Assembly: GCF_026240945.1 (NCBI RefSeq)
Contig: NZ_JAPFPY010000018.1
Span: 1-64,000 of the forward strand
DNA: 64,000 nt
Direction: 5' to 3'
From: Mycolicibacterium sp. J2
Lineage (GTDB): Bacteria > Actinomycetota > Actinomycetes > Mycobacteriales > Mycobacteriaceae
Of the stretch, positions 1 through 8,645 are shown in pieces; position 1 is the stretch's first letter; every line of letters begins with the position of its first letter. A program made the position numbers and the translations under genes. Under the pieces are notes generated by a model. That model saw only the letters and a program-made list of their open reading frames with translations, searched no databases and had not been told where the DNA came from.

Positions 1-25
1 CAAAGCCATGCGACACTCGCACTGG

Positions 26-93
26 AAGTGCCCTTCTAACCGGGTTTGATTAATGCGTGAGGAACATCAATCATCCCAGCTCAAAGGGCACTT
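26..93. repeat. 10-bp inverted repeat, possible insertion sequence end
   Basis: AAGTGCCCTT at 26-35 is repeated in inverted orientation as AAGGGCACTT at 84-93. The right copy, read leftwards from about base 96 (GGAAAGTGCCCTTT), coincides with the point where the truncated DUF262 reading frame ends. This would suit the terminus of an insertion sequence lying to the left, but no transposase is in the window and the element cannot be named. Confidence 0.35.
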
Positions 94-548
94 TCCTCGT
101 TCCGACACCCCGCATCCAGCCTATTCATCCACGGATCGAGGTTAAGCGTGAGCTTGTACATCGGCTGACCGCCGACGTCCGTCGCTGCTACGTAGCTGCG
201 CCGGATGCCGTCAGCCAGTGTCTTGGCAGTAGGGTCGTCCAGACTCGCCATCTCACGGCGTACGGCATCGAGCATGAGCACAATCGTTGTTAGTCGCTGC
301 TGGCCATCGACCACGTCGTACACGCGGTAGCTCTTGCCCTCGGAGTCGAGCTTGCGCGCGTCCGCGCCCTGGTCATGCAGAACTACCAATCCGGTGAAGT
401 GCTCGCGGTTCGGTCCGAGAATCTCCAGGTCCTCGACGAACTCGGTGCGCTGCCGGGTCTCCCACGCGTAGCCGCGCTGGTAATCCGGAACGCGGAAGGT
501 CCGTCCTTCGAATAGTTGCTGCAGCGAGAGCACGTTGTCCAGGGCCAC
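81..548 (-). pseudogene. DUF262 (GmrSD N-domain-like) protein, 3' truncated
   Basis: The GTG start at 548 opens a frame of 155 residues. Residues 1-135 look like the N-terminal half of the DUF262 family (nucleotide-dependent, ParB-like domain of GmrSD type IV restriction enzymes): FRVPDYQRGYAW near residue 18 and VVDGQQRLTTI near residue 79 are the conserved blocks. Family members usually run to 550-700 residues, so this copy has lost most of its length. Similarity fades after KLTLNLD and the frame closes 25 codons later in the inverted repeat at the window edge. I infer a gene cut by an insertion or recombination; it is unlikely to be active. GmrSD enzymes restrict phages with glucosylated cytosine. 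Confidence 0.7.
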
Positions 549-698
549 CGCGCGACCCTATCGACCTTCGGCGCCCTGGGCAGCGGGTTCCTGGGATCGG
601 CCGCCGCCCTTCGTCACCGGAAGTGATCTGTCTCTAGTCTCCGTTGCCAAACCTAGGGAAAAGGTTTGCGGTGAGCCCGGTCGTCGTACATCCAGGAT

Positions 699-1790
699 TT
701 GATGGCCAGATGCGGGCGAGCAAACCGAAACAGGTACCCCTGGTTCGCGCCGGTCTACGCCGAAATACGCTGTCTTACACTCAGCGGTGTGCGTCAGCTC
801 AAGAGCCAGCTCGGTCTGCTAACGGGTAAGTATCCAGGCAGCCTAGAAATGCTAGCCGCAATTGGGCCGCAGTTGTCCGGTGAAAGTGGGCTCGCGCGTC
901 GGGTCCGTTTTCACCAATCTTGGTATCGCGCAGTCATTCTCGGAAGAAGTGGCTTCGGTGCGACTGCATCGGCGGTGCGGCGGCCCTTGGGGAGCATTCT
1001 GACGGATGACGATGCGCGAGCGGGCTTGAATTTCACGTCGCCTGCTGCAAGCAGATTGTTCCGCGATCGCCATGCAGAGGGTTGGGGTTTGGACCCCCTT
1101 CGATGCATTAAGTACTTGACGTCCAGTCAAACGCTAACGCTCAACATGTTCGGGCTGTTTGCCGAGGCTCCAGAATGGTTTGCTCGCGTGCTCCGAGATG
1201 TACTGCAACGTCCCAACATCTCCTCGATCAAGTGGATGAAGATTGAGTACGCTCCTCTCCGTAGGAGTAGATATCTAGGCGATTCGACTCGCGTTGATGT
1301 TCTCGTCCTCCTAGCAACCCGCACCGGCGATGAGCTGTTAGTGATCGAAATCAAGTATTCGGACCGGTTTAATAGTCGAACCGTCAATATCGACCGGCCA
1401 ACATATCGGCAATTAGCAAGTGCTCATGTGCTTTGGGCGGACGTCGATACGGTTCTCCAGACATCGGCCGTGAACCAACTTGCAAGGTGTCATGCTCTAG
1501 CAATGGCGGTTTCGGATGATCTGGCTCCCAACCGTAACCGGCCACCGAGTGTTGTTGTCCTACACCACGAATTCGACCAACGCGCGCTGGATATAGTAAA
1601 GAAGTACCAAGCTCTTCAGCACGATCCATCTCTAATTCAGGCTCTAAGTTTGCGCGCATTTGTCTCGGCGCTAGTGACGCACGCCAGATCGTCGGAGCAA
1701 CGCTTCGCAGCACGCGCATTAGAATTAAGATACATCTCAGAAGTGGAGAGCCAAGAAGCTTGGGAGACCTTCCTGAATGAAGAACGATAG
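699..1790 (+). CDS. PD-(D/E)XK nuclease-like protein (PGN_0703-type putative restriction endonuclease)
   Basis: A 363-residue frame whose core carries a nuclease signature: D200 (RVDVLVLLA) followed by E217-I-K219 (LLVIEIKY), the D...ExK arrangement of PD-(D/E)XK enzymes. The segment SSQTLTLNMFGLF (142-154) and RFHQSWYRAVILG (70-82) resemble the PGN_0703-type putative restriction endonuclease family; this is from memory, not a search. The start is uncertain: TTG/ATG at 699/702 lack a good Shine-Dalgarno, and GTG at 789 (residue 31) is an alternative. A membrane protein follows 123 bp downstream on the same strand. It sits in the element's defence-like cargo with lower GC than the core genome. 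A role in attacking foreign DNA is inferred. Confidence 0.6.
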   Translation: MMARCGRANRNRYPWFAPVYAEIRCLTLSGVRQLKSQLGLLTGKYPGSLEMLAAIGPQLSGESGLARRVRFHQSWYRAVILGRSGFGATASAVRRPLGSILTDDDARAGLNFTSPAASRLFRDRHAEGWGLDPLRCIKYLTSSQTLTLNMFGLFAEAPEWFARVLRDVLQRPNISSIKWMKIEYAPLRRSRYLGDSTRVDVLVLLATRTGDELLVIEIKYSDRFNSRTVNIDRPTYRQLASAHVLWADVDTVLQTSAVNQLARCHALAMAVSDDLAPNRNRPPSVVVLHHEFDQRALDIVKKYQALQHDPSLIQALSLRAFVSALVTHARSSEQRFAARALELRYISEVESQEAWETFLNEER

Positions 1791-1913
1791 TTAGTTGATT
1801 CGCCCCACGAGATAGTTGCGGCTAGAGGGTGTCGTCAATGGCGGTCGACGCCAACCACAAATCTACTTGAGCTTGTCCGATCACGAGGCGGAGCGAGCTG
1901 CTAAATTCCCGCC

Positions 1914-3155
1914 ATGAGCAAGGGGGCCGGTCGCCGGCAGAACGTGATTCTGGCGACTCTCGTATTGGTGGTGGCTTGGCTCGAGTTGATACGGGTGCGG
2001 CTGAGTTCGCTGCAGGCTCGCTCCGCAGCTGACGCTCTCGCCGCCGGTAACCACCTCAGTGCGATTTCGGACCAGCTACATCGCGAAGCAGCTCAAGTCC
2101 GCGATAGGCCCCTGGTTCCGCGGCTCGTGCCGCAGCTCGTCGTGCTCGTGACGGCCTTTTCGGCTCTCCTCTATGCAGGCTTCCGGTTCCAGCCCGACGA
2201 CGCCACTTTGACGCCATTCGGCACTCAAGAACTCATGATCGACGTGGGTGTAAAGCCCGCGGATAGTAACGGAATTCCTCTTGAGAACAGTCCTACGCTA
2301 AGCGGTCTGCTGTGGGTCGAAGCTCACGGCGGACCTCTCGATGGATACGACTTAAGTCCTGCGATCTCGCTGCCTGATCCAGATGCGGAAACGATCAGAA
2401 TTCTTATGGTGATTTCGTACGATAACCTACTGCCTGTCGGGTCGAATTTAAGCGTATCTTTCGACATTCCCTCCCAAGCCGAGTTCCAACGTTGTGAAAC
2501 TACTCCTGGATTCACGTGCGAGCCAGCTGCTCGGACTCCGACTGCTGCCCGATCAGCAAGAGTCTTACAGATTAGCGGGAAGGTAATGGTTGAGTCCGAG
2601 GATGGGGGCACTGACGGCATCGTTGTGGTAGCCGATTTCAAGAAGATCCCAGGCCTTGCCTTTACATACTCGCGGACCAAAGCCGCAATTCGACAGCCGA
2701 CAATATCGGTGACTGGTACAGAATTCTTGCCGCCGCCTGGGTCAATTCGGGAGGACGCGAGTCCAGACGATCCATATCCGTACGTCGACTATCCGCCGAC
2801 GAATGTTATTACTCAGGCAATCTTTGAGTCTGCGAACGACTTCGAATTTTCGCTGACACCCGGAAGCGTCGGGACGGAGAGCGGCGAATTTGCGCCTGCT
2901 TCGGTGGGGGGTGCGAAATCTGCCGCCTCGACGGTCCCGAGAGCTACGTGGGCGTTCCAGCAGCCGCTGATGCCGACTACGTATTCACCGCCACACATCA
3001 CGGGGACTAACCAGAAAGCCTTGGACGAGGACGCAAATGATCTTTTCATCGCAGGCATCATCTTCGGTATAGCGGGTGGTGCAGCCGTTAACGCTCTTCA
3101 ACTGTTTGTCACTGGGGTGCGCAGACGGAACAAGACTGCGGTCCAATCGGGCTAG
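1914..3155 (+). CDS. Hypothetical membrane-anchored protein
   Basis: 413 residues, not recognised. Hydrophobic segments lie at about 10-27 (NVILATLVLVVAWL), 70-90 (QLVVLVTAFSALLYAGF) and near the C-terminus at about 377-400 (LFIAGIIFGIAGGAA). Between the second and third lies a soluble region of roughly 285 residues rich in Pro, Thr and acidic residues, with two Cys (RCETTPGFTCE) that could form a disulphide, so it is probably outside the membrane. A short basic tail follows the last segment. It is in line with the upstream nuclease-like gene, separated by 123 bp, and the two could be one unit. No enzymatic motif is seen. Confidence 0.55.
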   Translation: MSKGAGRRQNVILATLVLVVAWLELIRVRLSSLQARSAADALAAGNHLSAISDQLHREAAQVRDRPLVPRLVPQLVVLVTAFSALLYAGFRFQPDDATLTPFGTQELMIDVGVKPADSNGIPLENSPTLSGLLWVEAHGGPLDGYDLSPAISLPDPDAETIRILMVISYDNLLPVGSNLSVSFDIPSQAEFQRCETTPGFTCEPAARTPTAARSARVLQISGKVMVESEDGGTDGIVVVADFKKIPGLAFTYSRTKAAIRQPTISVTGTEFLPPPGSIREDASPDDPYPYVDYPPTNVITQAIFESANDFEFSLTPGSVGTESGEFAPASVGGAKSAASTVPRATWAFQQPLMPTTYSPPHITGTNQKALDEDANDLFIAGIIFGIAGGAAVNALQLFVTGVRRRNKTAVQSG

Positions 3156-3324
3156 GCCGGCTAGAGCAATGGGCTGATCGCTGCGAGCAGGCCACGGTTG
3201 GGTCTGCGGTAAACCGGCGCCGAGCTTTCGCGGGGTTGATTCACCCAACTTGTTCGTAGGCGTCGTGGCTGCGGAGTGCGGTGACCGCTTACGCCTGCGG
3301 GGCGCCGCACTCGGGCAAGAACGG

Positions 3325-3546
3325 TCAGCGCGTTCGTCCGGTGGCTTTGGCCCAGGCCTGTACCTCCCGAACGTCCCAGAGGTCGCCTGACCGGAGTCGC
3401 TTGACCGGCTTCGGGAAATCGGCGTGTCGTGCTTTCCACACGTTGACGGTGTTGGCCTCGATGCCAAGGAGGTCAGCGATCTCCGCTGGTCCAACCAAGA
3501 ATCGCGCAAGCTGACGTAGCGTACCTGCAACGTCTTCATCAGCCAC
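3325..3546 (-). CDS. Small helix-turn-helix DNA-binding protein
   Basis: 73 residues. Residues 17-35 (VGPAEIADLLGIEANTVNVW) form a helix-turn-helix, followed by DFPKPVKRL and DLWDVREVQAWA, the wing and closing helix typical of small MerR/AlpA/excisionase-like proteins. It is divergent from the DNA methyltransferase gene at 3705, with a 15-bp palindrome between them. This suggests it acts as a controller of the neighbouring restriction-type genes, in the manner of C proteins, although it could also be an excisionase for the element. Confidence 0.65.
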   Translation of the reverse strand: MADEDVAGTLRQLARFLVGPAEIADLLGIEANTVNVWKARHADFPKPVKRLRSGDLWDVREVQAWAKATGRTR

Positions 3547-3673
3547 CCTTGAAGATTATTGTTACCCGTTACCCGTTGGTCGGATGCCGACCGCAACACG
3601 CCGTCGGGGGAACTTCGGATACCGTCGGAGATGTCTTACACTCGTGGGATGTCGGTACCCCTTGAGAAGGTGT

Positions 3674-3688
3674 CACTGATCATCAGTG
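3674..3688. promoter_or_regulatory. 15-bp palindrome upstream of the methyltransferase, candidate operator
   Basis: CACTGAT-C-ATCAGTG is a perfect 7-bp inverted repeat with a single central base, 16 bp upstream of the methyltransferase start and between it and the divergent HTH gene. Its position and symmetry fit an operator for a dimeric regulator. Binding by the HTH protein is inferred only. Confidence 0.45.
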
Positions 3689-3704
3689 CACACCGGAGGA
3701 GCCA

Positions 3705-4559
3705 ATGAAAAGCTTGTTCGCAAGTGGGGTGCGTCCGAACGGCACTACCTGGCAGCTGCTGAACGGAGACTGTCGCGAGGCTCTTACGGAGTTGCCGGCA
3801 GAGTCGGTCAACTGCGTTGTGACCTCGCCGCCATATTACTGGCAGCGTGATTACGAGGTCGCCGGTCAGTTTGGTCTAGAGCCCAGCATCGATGGCTTCG
3901 TCAGCAACCTAAGGGATGCATTTGCCGCACTCAAGCCCGCACTAGCGGCAGACGGTGTTGTATTTCTCAACCTCGGCGATACGTACTACAGCGCAAAAGG
4001 GCGCCCTCATGGCAAAGACGATAAGCACCGAAGCCGTAGGCTGCCAGGACTTCGCGCAGTCGATGGTCCAGGGCTGGGGCTTCCTCGGAAGTCGCTGATC
4101 GGGATCCCGTGGAGGGTGGCGCTCGCGCTACAAGAAGACGATTGGACGCTGCGAAGCACGATCATCTGGGTGCGTAAGAGCGCAATACCTGAACCGACCA
4201 GCAAAGATCGACCATGGCGTAAGTACGAGCACATCTTTATGTTCTCGAAGTCAACACGGTATTACTTCGACAGGACCGGTCTCGAAGGCGAAGAGGACGT
4301 CTGGTTCATTGAACCCGACCGCCGTTCTCTTGCTCGCGGTACTCATTACGCACCATATCCGCGCAAGCTTGTGGAGCGTTGCATCAGCGTGGGATGTCCT
4401 CCCGGCGGGGTGGTGCTTGATCCCTTCCTTGGTGGCGGGACAACGATGTATGTCGCCGATGACATGGGCCGGTCCTCGGTTGGAGTGGAGCTCAACCCAG
4501 ACTTCTGCACGCTGATCGCGGACAACATGGAGTCGTCCGAGCGATCGCAGTCCGGGTAG
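3705..4559 (+). CDS. DNA methyltransferase, beta-type, probably N4-cytosine (or N6-adenine)
   Basis: 284 residues with the catalytic motif TSPPYY at 40-45 preceding the S-adenosylmethionine motif DPFLGGGTT at 239-247, the order of beta-class amino-methyltransferases. A TSPPY motif is most often found in N4-cytosine enzymes, but adenine-N6 specificity cannot be excluded. GDCREALTEL (21-30) and WKRE-like KYEHIFMF (173-180) are typical family blocks. ATG at 3705 follows GGAGGAG-like sequence (CGGAGGAGCC). It lies 51 bp before the AAA+ gene and is probably co-transcribed with it; it would protect host DNA from the AAA+/nuclease pair. Confidence 0.85.
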   Translation: MKSLFASGVRPNGTTWQLLNGDCREALTELPAESVNCVVTSPPYYWQRDYEVAGQFGLEPSIDGFVSNLRDAFAALKPALAADGVVFLNLGDTYYSAKGRPHGKDDKHRSRRLPGLRAVDGPGLGLPRKSLIGIPWRVALALQEDDWTLRSTIIWVRKSAIPEPTSKDRPWRKYEHIFMFSKSTRYYFDRTGLEGEEDVWFIEPDRRSLARGTHYAPYPRKLVERCISVGCPPGGVVLDPFLGGGTTMYVADDMGRSSVGVELNPDFCTLIADNMESSERSQSG

Positions 4560-4610
4560 TCCGCGACGCGCATCCAATGACTTCGGTGTTCGACGCGGTA
4601 CGGTCACCGA

Positions 4611-6371
4611 GTGTCGTATGTGCCTGCCAGTTTGGTGCTGCAAGCCGTCTCTGCGCTTGACGGGACGCACCCGCTAGCCCTCGTTACGATCCCTGCCCTT
4701 ATTCGGGCTGCAAGCAGTCAGAACGTGGACCCGGTGACGGAGGGTGCAGCCTTCGGTTCTGGGGATGAGGTGAGGTTGCTCGAACAGTACTTCATGCTGC
4801 CGCGGCCCCCGGACGCCTCCGCGCCGTTCAGAGCACCGTGGTCGTCCCGCGCACCTTGGCAGAACCGTAGGTATGGCGGTACGGGCCTCCAAAAGATTCG
4901 CAGCGTTGAAAGTGGGCGCGGGAGAGTTCTGATTCAGACGAAGGTCGCCGGCTCGGCCCCGGACAACTGGCGGCTGACGCCGAACGCCGGCAGCGAACTC
5001 ATCAGCGGCTCCTCGCGTCCTATAAAGGCAGCAAGAATCATTGATCTTGCTGTCTGGTTCGGTCGCGATGTTGATGTGGACGACCTTGACGCATCTGTCA
5101 CTAGCGACCTAACGGACGACGATGCACCACTAACTCGCTTGATCGCGTGGTTTCAAAACGAGTTCGACCTCAATGTCGCAGATTTGGTCGGGACGATCTA
5201 TTCGGAAGAGATCCCAGACGAGTACCTCCATGTGCCTTTTGAAGTGGCACCAATAGGCGAAGACACTTTCGTTGAACTGGGGAGTCTGCCGCCCGCCCCA
5301 ACCGTCGAATCGACGCGAGAAGAGCTCATTGCGGCAGCCGAAGCATGGATGTCCGAACACGGATATGAACTGACCGAAGGCCTGGTAGGGCGTGTGCTAA
5401 GCGGTTGGCTGCGCGGCGACCTTGTGGTCTTGTTGGGACAGCCGGGAACGGGCAAATCGCTGTTCGCGAGCCTTTTAGCGCAAGCTCTGGAGTCGTTGGT
5501 TAATGTCCCGCCAGCGATAACGGTAGGTGTGCGTGCAGACTTTGATGAGGCCGAGTTCCTTGGGTACGAACGCCTCGACGGCAGCCCAGAACTTCGTCGC
5601 TTCGCCAAAGAAGTCTTGACCTCCGAGGAACCGCTTGAGGCCAAGGTGGTGATCCTGGAAGAGTTCAACTTGGCCTCTATCGAAACGTACCTGTCGTCGG
5701 TGCTAGTGGCTACTCAGTTGCCCGACAGAAGGATTCAGCTTCCGGGTGGGGAGCACAGTCGTCTGCCCGTAGATACATTCGTGATCGCGACGTGCAACTC
5801 GTATCGAGATGAACCTGAGACACGGACGCGAGTCAGTTCGCCGACTAAGCGACGTTCAACGATCATCACAATGCCCAACGTCCTGGCCGATCGTTTTGAC
5901 GCAGCGCCGGATTCTGCTGTGTCGGAGATTGTCGACAGGATCATCTCGACGGAGAGGCAACGGATTTCCAAACGAATTGATGCGACTCAAGCTGCACAAT
6001 TCGACGGGATGCGAACCTACGGCTTAGCGACCATCGAAGGATCTGCGGACTTCTCAGAATCAGTACGTGAGCGTCTGAACGACGTGTGCGCTGCGATCTT
6101 GAAGACCCCGCCAGGCAGATCCTGGTTCACTATGGGCCTTCTCAAGGATGTGACACTGACGATTGGTTACGCCGACCGCAATGAGGCCGCCGAGTTGAGA
6201 GCCCTCGGGGAAGCGGTAGCGGACAAGTTGGTACATCAGTTGCGGGGCACCCACTCCGACGTCGAGGAACTGCGCGAGGTGTGCGCCGACCTGCCGAACG
6301 CAGCGGAGATTGCAGGGCTGATCGACAGGATGATGGATGGGCCCTCAGACGAGCTACTGCCGCTTCTTTAG
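4611..6371 (+). CDS. McrB-like AAA+ ATPase/GTPase (LlaJI R1-like)
   Basis: 586 residues from a GTG start. The C-terminal half is an AAA+ module: Walker A GQPGTGKS (276-283), Walker B VVILEEFN (346-353), sensor FVIATCN (390-396). The ILEEFN form and the position of the module after a long N-terminal region resemble McrB and the R1 subunit of LlaJI-type systems, in which an NTP-driven motor partners a McrC-type nuclease. The N-terminal 230 residues are not recognised; in McrB-like proteins this part recognises the DNA target. It is downstream of the methyltransferase and its last 4 bp overlap the convergent nuclease gene. Function as the motor of a methylation-linked restriction system is inferred. 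Confidence 0.75.
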   Translation: MSYVPASLVLQAVSALDGTHPLALVTIPALIRAASSQNVDPVTEGAAFGSGDEVRLLEQYFMLPRPPDASAPFRAPWSSRAPWQNRRYGGTGLQKIRSVESGRGRVLIQTKVAGSAPDNWRLTPNAGSELISGSSRPIKAARIIDLAVWFGRDVDVDDLDASVTSDLTDDDAPLTRLIAWFQNEFDLNVADLVGTIYSEEIPDEYLHVPFEVAPIGEDTFVELGSLPPAPTVESTREELIAAAEAWMSEHGYELTEGLVGRVLSGWLRGDLVVLLGQPGTGKSLFASLLAQALESLVNVPPAITVGVRADFDEAEFLGYERLDGSPELRRFAKEVLTSEEPLEAKVVILEEFNLASIETYLSSVLVATQLPDRRIQLPGGEHSRLPVDTFVIATCNSYRDEPETRTRVSSPTKRRSTIITMPNVLADRFDAAPDSAVSEIVDRIISTERQRISKRIDATQAAQFDGMRTYGLATIEGSADFSESVRERLNDVCAAILKTPPGRSWFTMGLLKDVTLTIGYADRNEAAELRALGEAVADKLVHQLRGTHSDVEELREVCADLPNAAEIAGLIDRMMDGPSDELLPLL

Positions 6372-7861
6372 TAGGGAGGTAACTCGAGGCTGTCGACTAT
6401 CATGTTTGCCGCTTCCTCAAGATTGAAGTTCGTTGGCGTCAATGGGATTTCATATATCGTGCGACCTTTTCCCGTGACGGAGTGAATTTCACCCCTACCT
6501 GGAAATACCACTCCTATCGCGGCTAGGCCATACAGGCCGAGGTAGGAAGTGACCTCCTTACGGCTGTCTTCCGTCGCCCGGCCATCTGCAGCTGCGCGGT
6601 ACTTCGCGTCCAGGACGGCGACCCGCCCGGTAGATCGCTCATGCAACAACAAGTCTGGACGAGATTCGTCGGGCTTCGAACTGTACGAGCGCCAGGATCT
6701 CAGAACGTCTGGTGGGCAGGTGGTGTCGAAATACAAGTCAAAGTGGCTACCGGAGAACGCAATTGGGCTTGCGCCGAGCACGGCCCCGTTCTGCCGTAAG
6801 CCAAGCTGCGCGGCGATCCGTGAGGCAACATAGGCCTGGTAGATGCTGTCCGACTGCTCTACGTAGCTATAGCGCCGCAGGAGCGACTGGCTGGCGCTCC
6901 AACCAAAAAGTCGACCGACGTCAGTTGCCAGCACATAGGTTGTGCGATAAGCGGGTTCAGTGATCTCCTCCTGCTGGCGAGGGTAAACCGGTTCCGCCGC
7001 GTGGGGACGAAGCGACTGCGCGATGGGCCGACGAGCCAGCGATTGTGCTCGGTTGCGCCAGAGTCGGCACCTAGCCGTGACGAGCGGTGCTGGATCGGCG
7101 CTAACAACCTCATCGCTTAGTCGAACGAGCCAAGCCAATAGGCTTATCGCTCGTCGGTTCGCGATTGTGTCTAGAGTGGACACTCGCTTTCGCACCACAA
7201 CGCGGAGTGGGTCGTAGCGTGCATCGCCGACCTCAAGAACTCCCTCTGGGCGGGGGGACAGGTATTCCTGGGGTGCCGAACGGAGCAACCGAAGCGTGGG
7301 CGCACGTAGAATCCCAGCCCCACCGCGCCGACTCAGTGTGGTGGAACTCGTCGTTCGACCGCGCGGGGCCGCCAGTACAGTCGAGATCGCACCGAGGGCC
7401 TCGTCCGCGTGCTGGTCAAGCCATCCGTACACGACATGGGCGTCACGTAGTCCTACTCCGCTAGAGAAGAGGACCTGTCCAGTCCAGCCGGTACCGATTC
7501 CGCGCAGAGACGCGAGCATGGCCTCGATACCCGCGAGCTTTAGCTTGCTGTCCTCCGTGGCGAACCAGAACGCTCGATCCTCGACTTGAAGTCTGTGATA
7601 TCCCGTTGAACGCGTGAGATCGAATGGGTACAGGCCTTCAGTGCCCGGCGACAGCCTTACTCGCCGCCCGTCGACAAGTACTGTTCTCGTATTCGCTCCG
7701 GTGACCGCCAAGACAAGTTGAGTAGCGGGGACAACCTGCGGCTCCTTGCCTAGGACCCACTCCTGCGATCCCGCTATTAGCCGAGCTCTCATTTCGCCCA
7801 CTGTCGCAGAATTGCAGACGGTGGGAAGATATGCGAGGACCCTGGCCAGCAGGGGTGGCAC
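6368..7861 (-). CDS. DUF2357/McrC-like PD-(D/E)XK nuclease (LlaJI R2-like)
   Basis: 497 residues from GTG at 7861, preceded by AGGAGAGGAAG. The C-terminal region has the nuclease core D403 (RPDLLLH), D418-A-K420 (VAVLDAKY) and a helix ending EVTSYLGLYGL, the pattern of McrC/DUF2357 endonucleases. It is convergent with the McrB-like gene and overlaps it by 4 bp, so the partners are encoded tail to tail rather than in the usual tandem operon. The reading frame stays open upstream of the GTG to about base 7970 with protein-like residues (DLLSLLLSYGNF) but no standard start, so the N-terminus may be longer in relatives or was trimmed by a frameshift. Likely the cleaving subunit of the system. Confidence 0.7.
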   Translation of the reverse strand: MPPLLARVLAYLPTVCNSATVGEMRARLIAGSQEWVLGKEPQVVPATQLVLAVTGANTRTVLVDGRRVRLSPGTEGLYPFDLTRSTGYHRLQVEDRAFWFATEDSKLKLAGIEAMLASLRGIGTGWTGQVLFSSGVGLRDAHVVYGWLDQHADEALGAISTVLAAPRGRTTSSTTLSRRGGAGILRAPTLRLLRSAPQEYLSPRPEGVLEVGDARYDPLRVVVRKRVSTLDTIANRRAISLLAWLVRLSDEVVSADPAPLVTARCRLWRNRAQSLARRPIAQSLRPHAAEPVYPRQQEEITEPAYRTTYVLATDVGRLFGWSASQSLLRRYSYVEQSDSIYQAYVASRIAAQLGLRQNGAVLGASPIAFSGSHFDLYFDTTCPPDVLRSWRSYSSKPDESRPDLLLHERSTGRVAVLDAKYRAAADGRATEDSRKEVTSYLGLYGLAAIGVVFPGRGEIHSVTGKGRTIYEIPLTPTNFNLEEAANMIVDSLELPPY

Positions 7862-8200
7862 CTTCCTCTCCTGCGGCTCGAAATTTCCGTAGCTTAGGAG
7901 CAGCGAGAGAAGGTCGCATGAGGCGGGTGGTGTTTGGCGCCGCGGCTGTTCGGCGTGCCGGCCGGCGTTCTACAAGGGCGTCGTACAAACTCTCGGGACG
8001 CACAGTTCCAGATAGTCATGTGCGGACTGAGGCTGTGATTAAGTTCCTCGGGCAGTGGGGCGCCGGAAGCCGGGAGAACCGCCCCAGCGCCGTCCAAGAG
8101 GAGAGCGAACCTCAGGCATTCGACGAGTGATGCGGTCGCTCCGCGGAACGGTAGCGCTGCCCAGTGGAGATCGCATGGGCTTTGGTGCCGATCCGTCTCC
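7862..8200. other. 339-bp stretch without a convincing gene
   Basis: Frames exist on both strands but none has family-like composition or a good ribosome site. Part of it (7862-7970, minus strand) continues the nuclease frame without a start codon, so it may be the remains of that gene's 5' end or simply leader DNA. Confidence 0.4.
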
Positions 8201-8632
8201 TTATGTGCACGGTGCGTGAAGCTCAACGGAGCAGGTTGGGAACAACCGGTCGAGGTAGCGTCTGACGTGCTCTGCCCCCGCGTGTCCTTCCGGGATCGAG
8301 CTGTCGGAGGTAGACCCGTCCCACCAGTGCCAGCGTCCTCGCCGCCGAAAGCCGAACGGGGGTGGTACCTCTAATCCGGTGTGCGTGGCAACGAATGTAC
8401 GGGCAGCTCCGACGACGAACCACCAATCGTATCCAGCGAAGGTCACCGCTCCGTCATCGCCGCCGAGATGTGAAAGATTGCGCGACAAACGAATTCGCGC
8501 ACGGAAGGGCTCTGTCGCCGGCTGTTGTGACAACTTGACAGGTATGTAGCCGACATCATTGCCAGGTCGATCGTCCCAAGACTTGAACCGGCTCGGGTGA
8601 ACGATCCATTTGTCGACCGGTGCCGGAGTCAC
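8201..8632 (-). CDS. Hypothetical protein, second gene of an unknown operon
   Basis: 143 residues if the GTG at 8632 is used; GAGAGG lies 6 bases upstream of it. The frame is open further upstream but that part is antisense-like and overlaps the preceding gene, so the shorter form is preferred. The protein is Trp/Arg-rich (FAGYDWWFVVGAARTFVATH, RRRGRWHWWDG) with no recognised domain or signal. Its start lies 13 bases after the stop of the 307-residue gene upstream, so the two are one operon. The next gene on the strand is the McrC-like nuclease 339 bp away. Confidence 0.6.
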   Translation of the reverse strand: MTPAPVDKWIVHPSRFKSWDDRPGNDVGYIPVKLSQQPATEPFRARIRLSRNLSHLGGDDGAVTFAGYDWWFVVGAARTFVATHTGLEVPPPFGFRRRGRWHWWDGSTSDSSIPEGHAGAEHVRRYLDRLFPTCSVELHAPCT

Positions 8633-8645
8633 GATGGCCCTCTCG

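Noticed and set aside
7831..8130. A 99-codon plus-strand frame in the gap before the nuclease
   Set aside because: Arg/Ser-rich with no ribosome site, and overlaps the nuclease 5' end.
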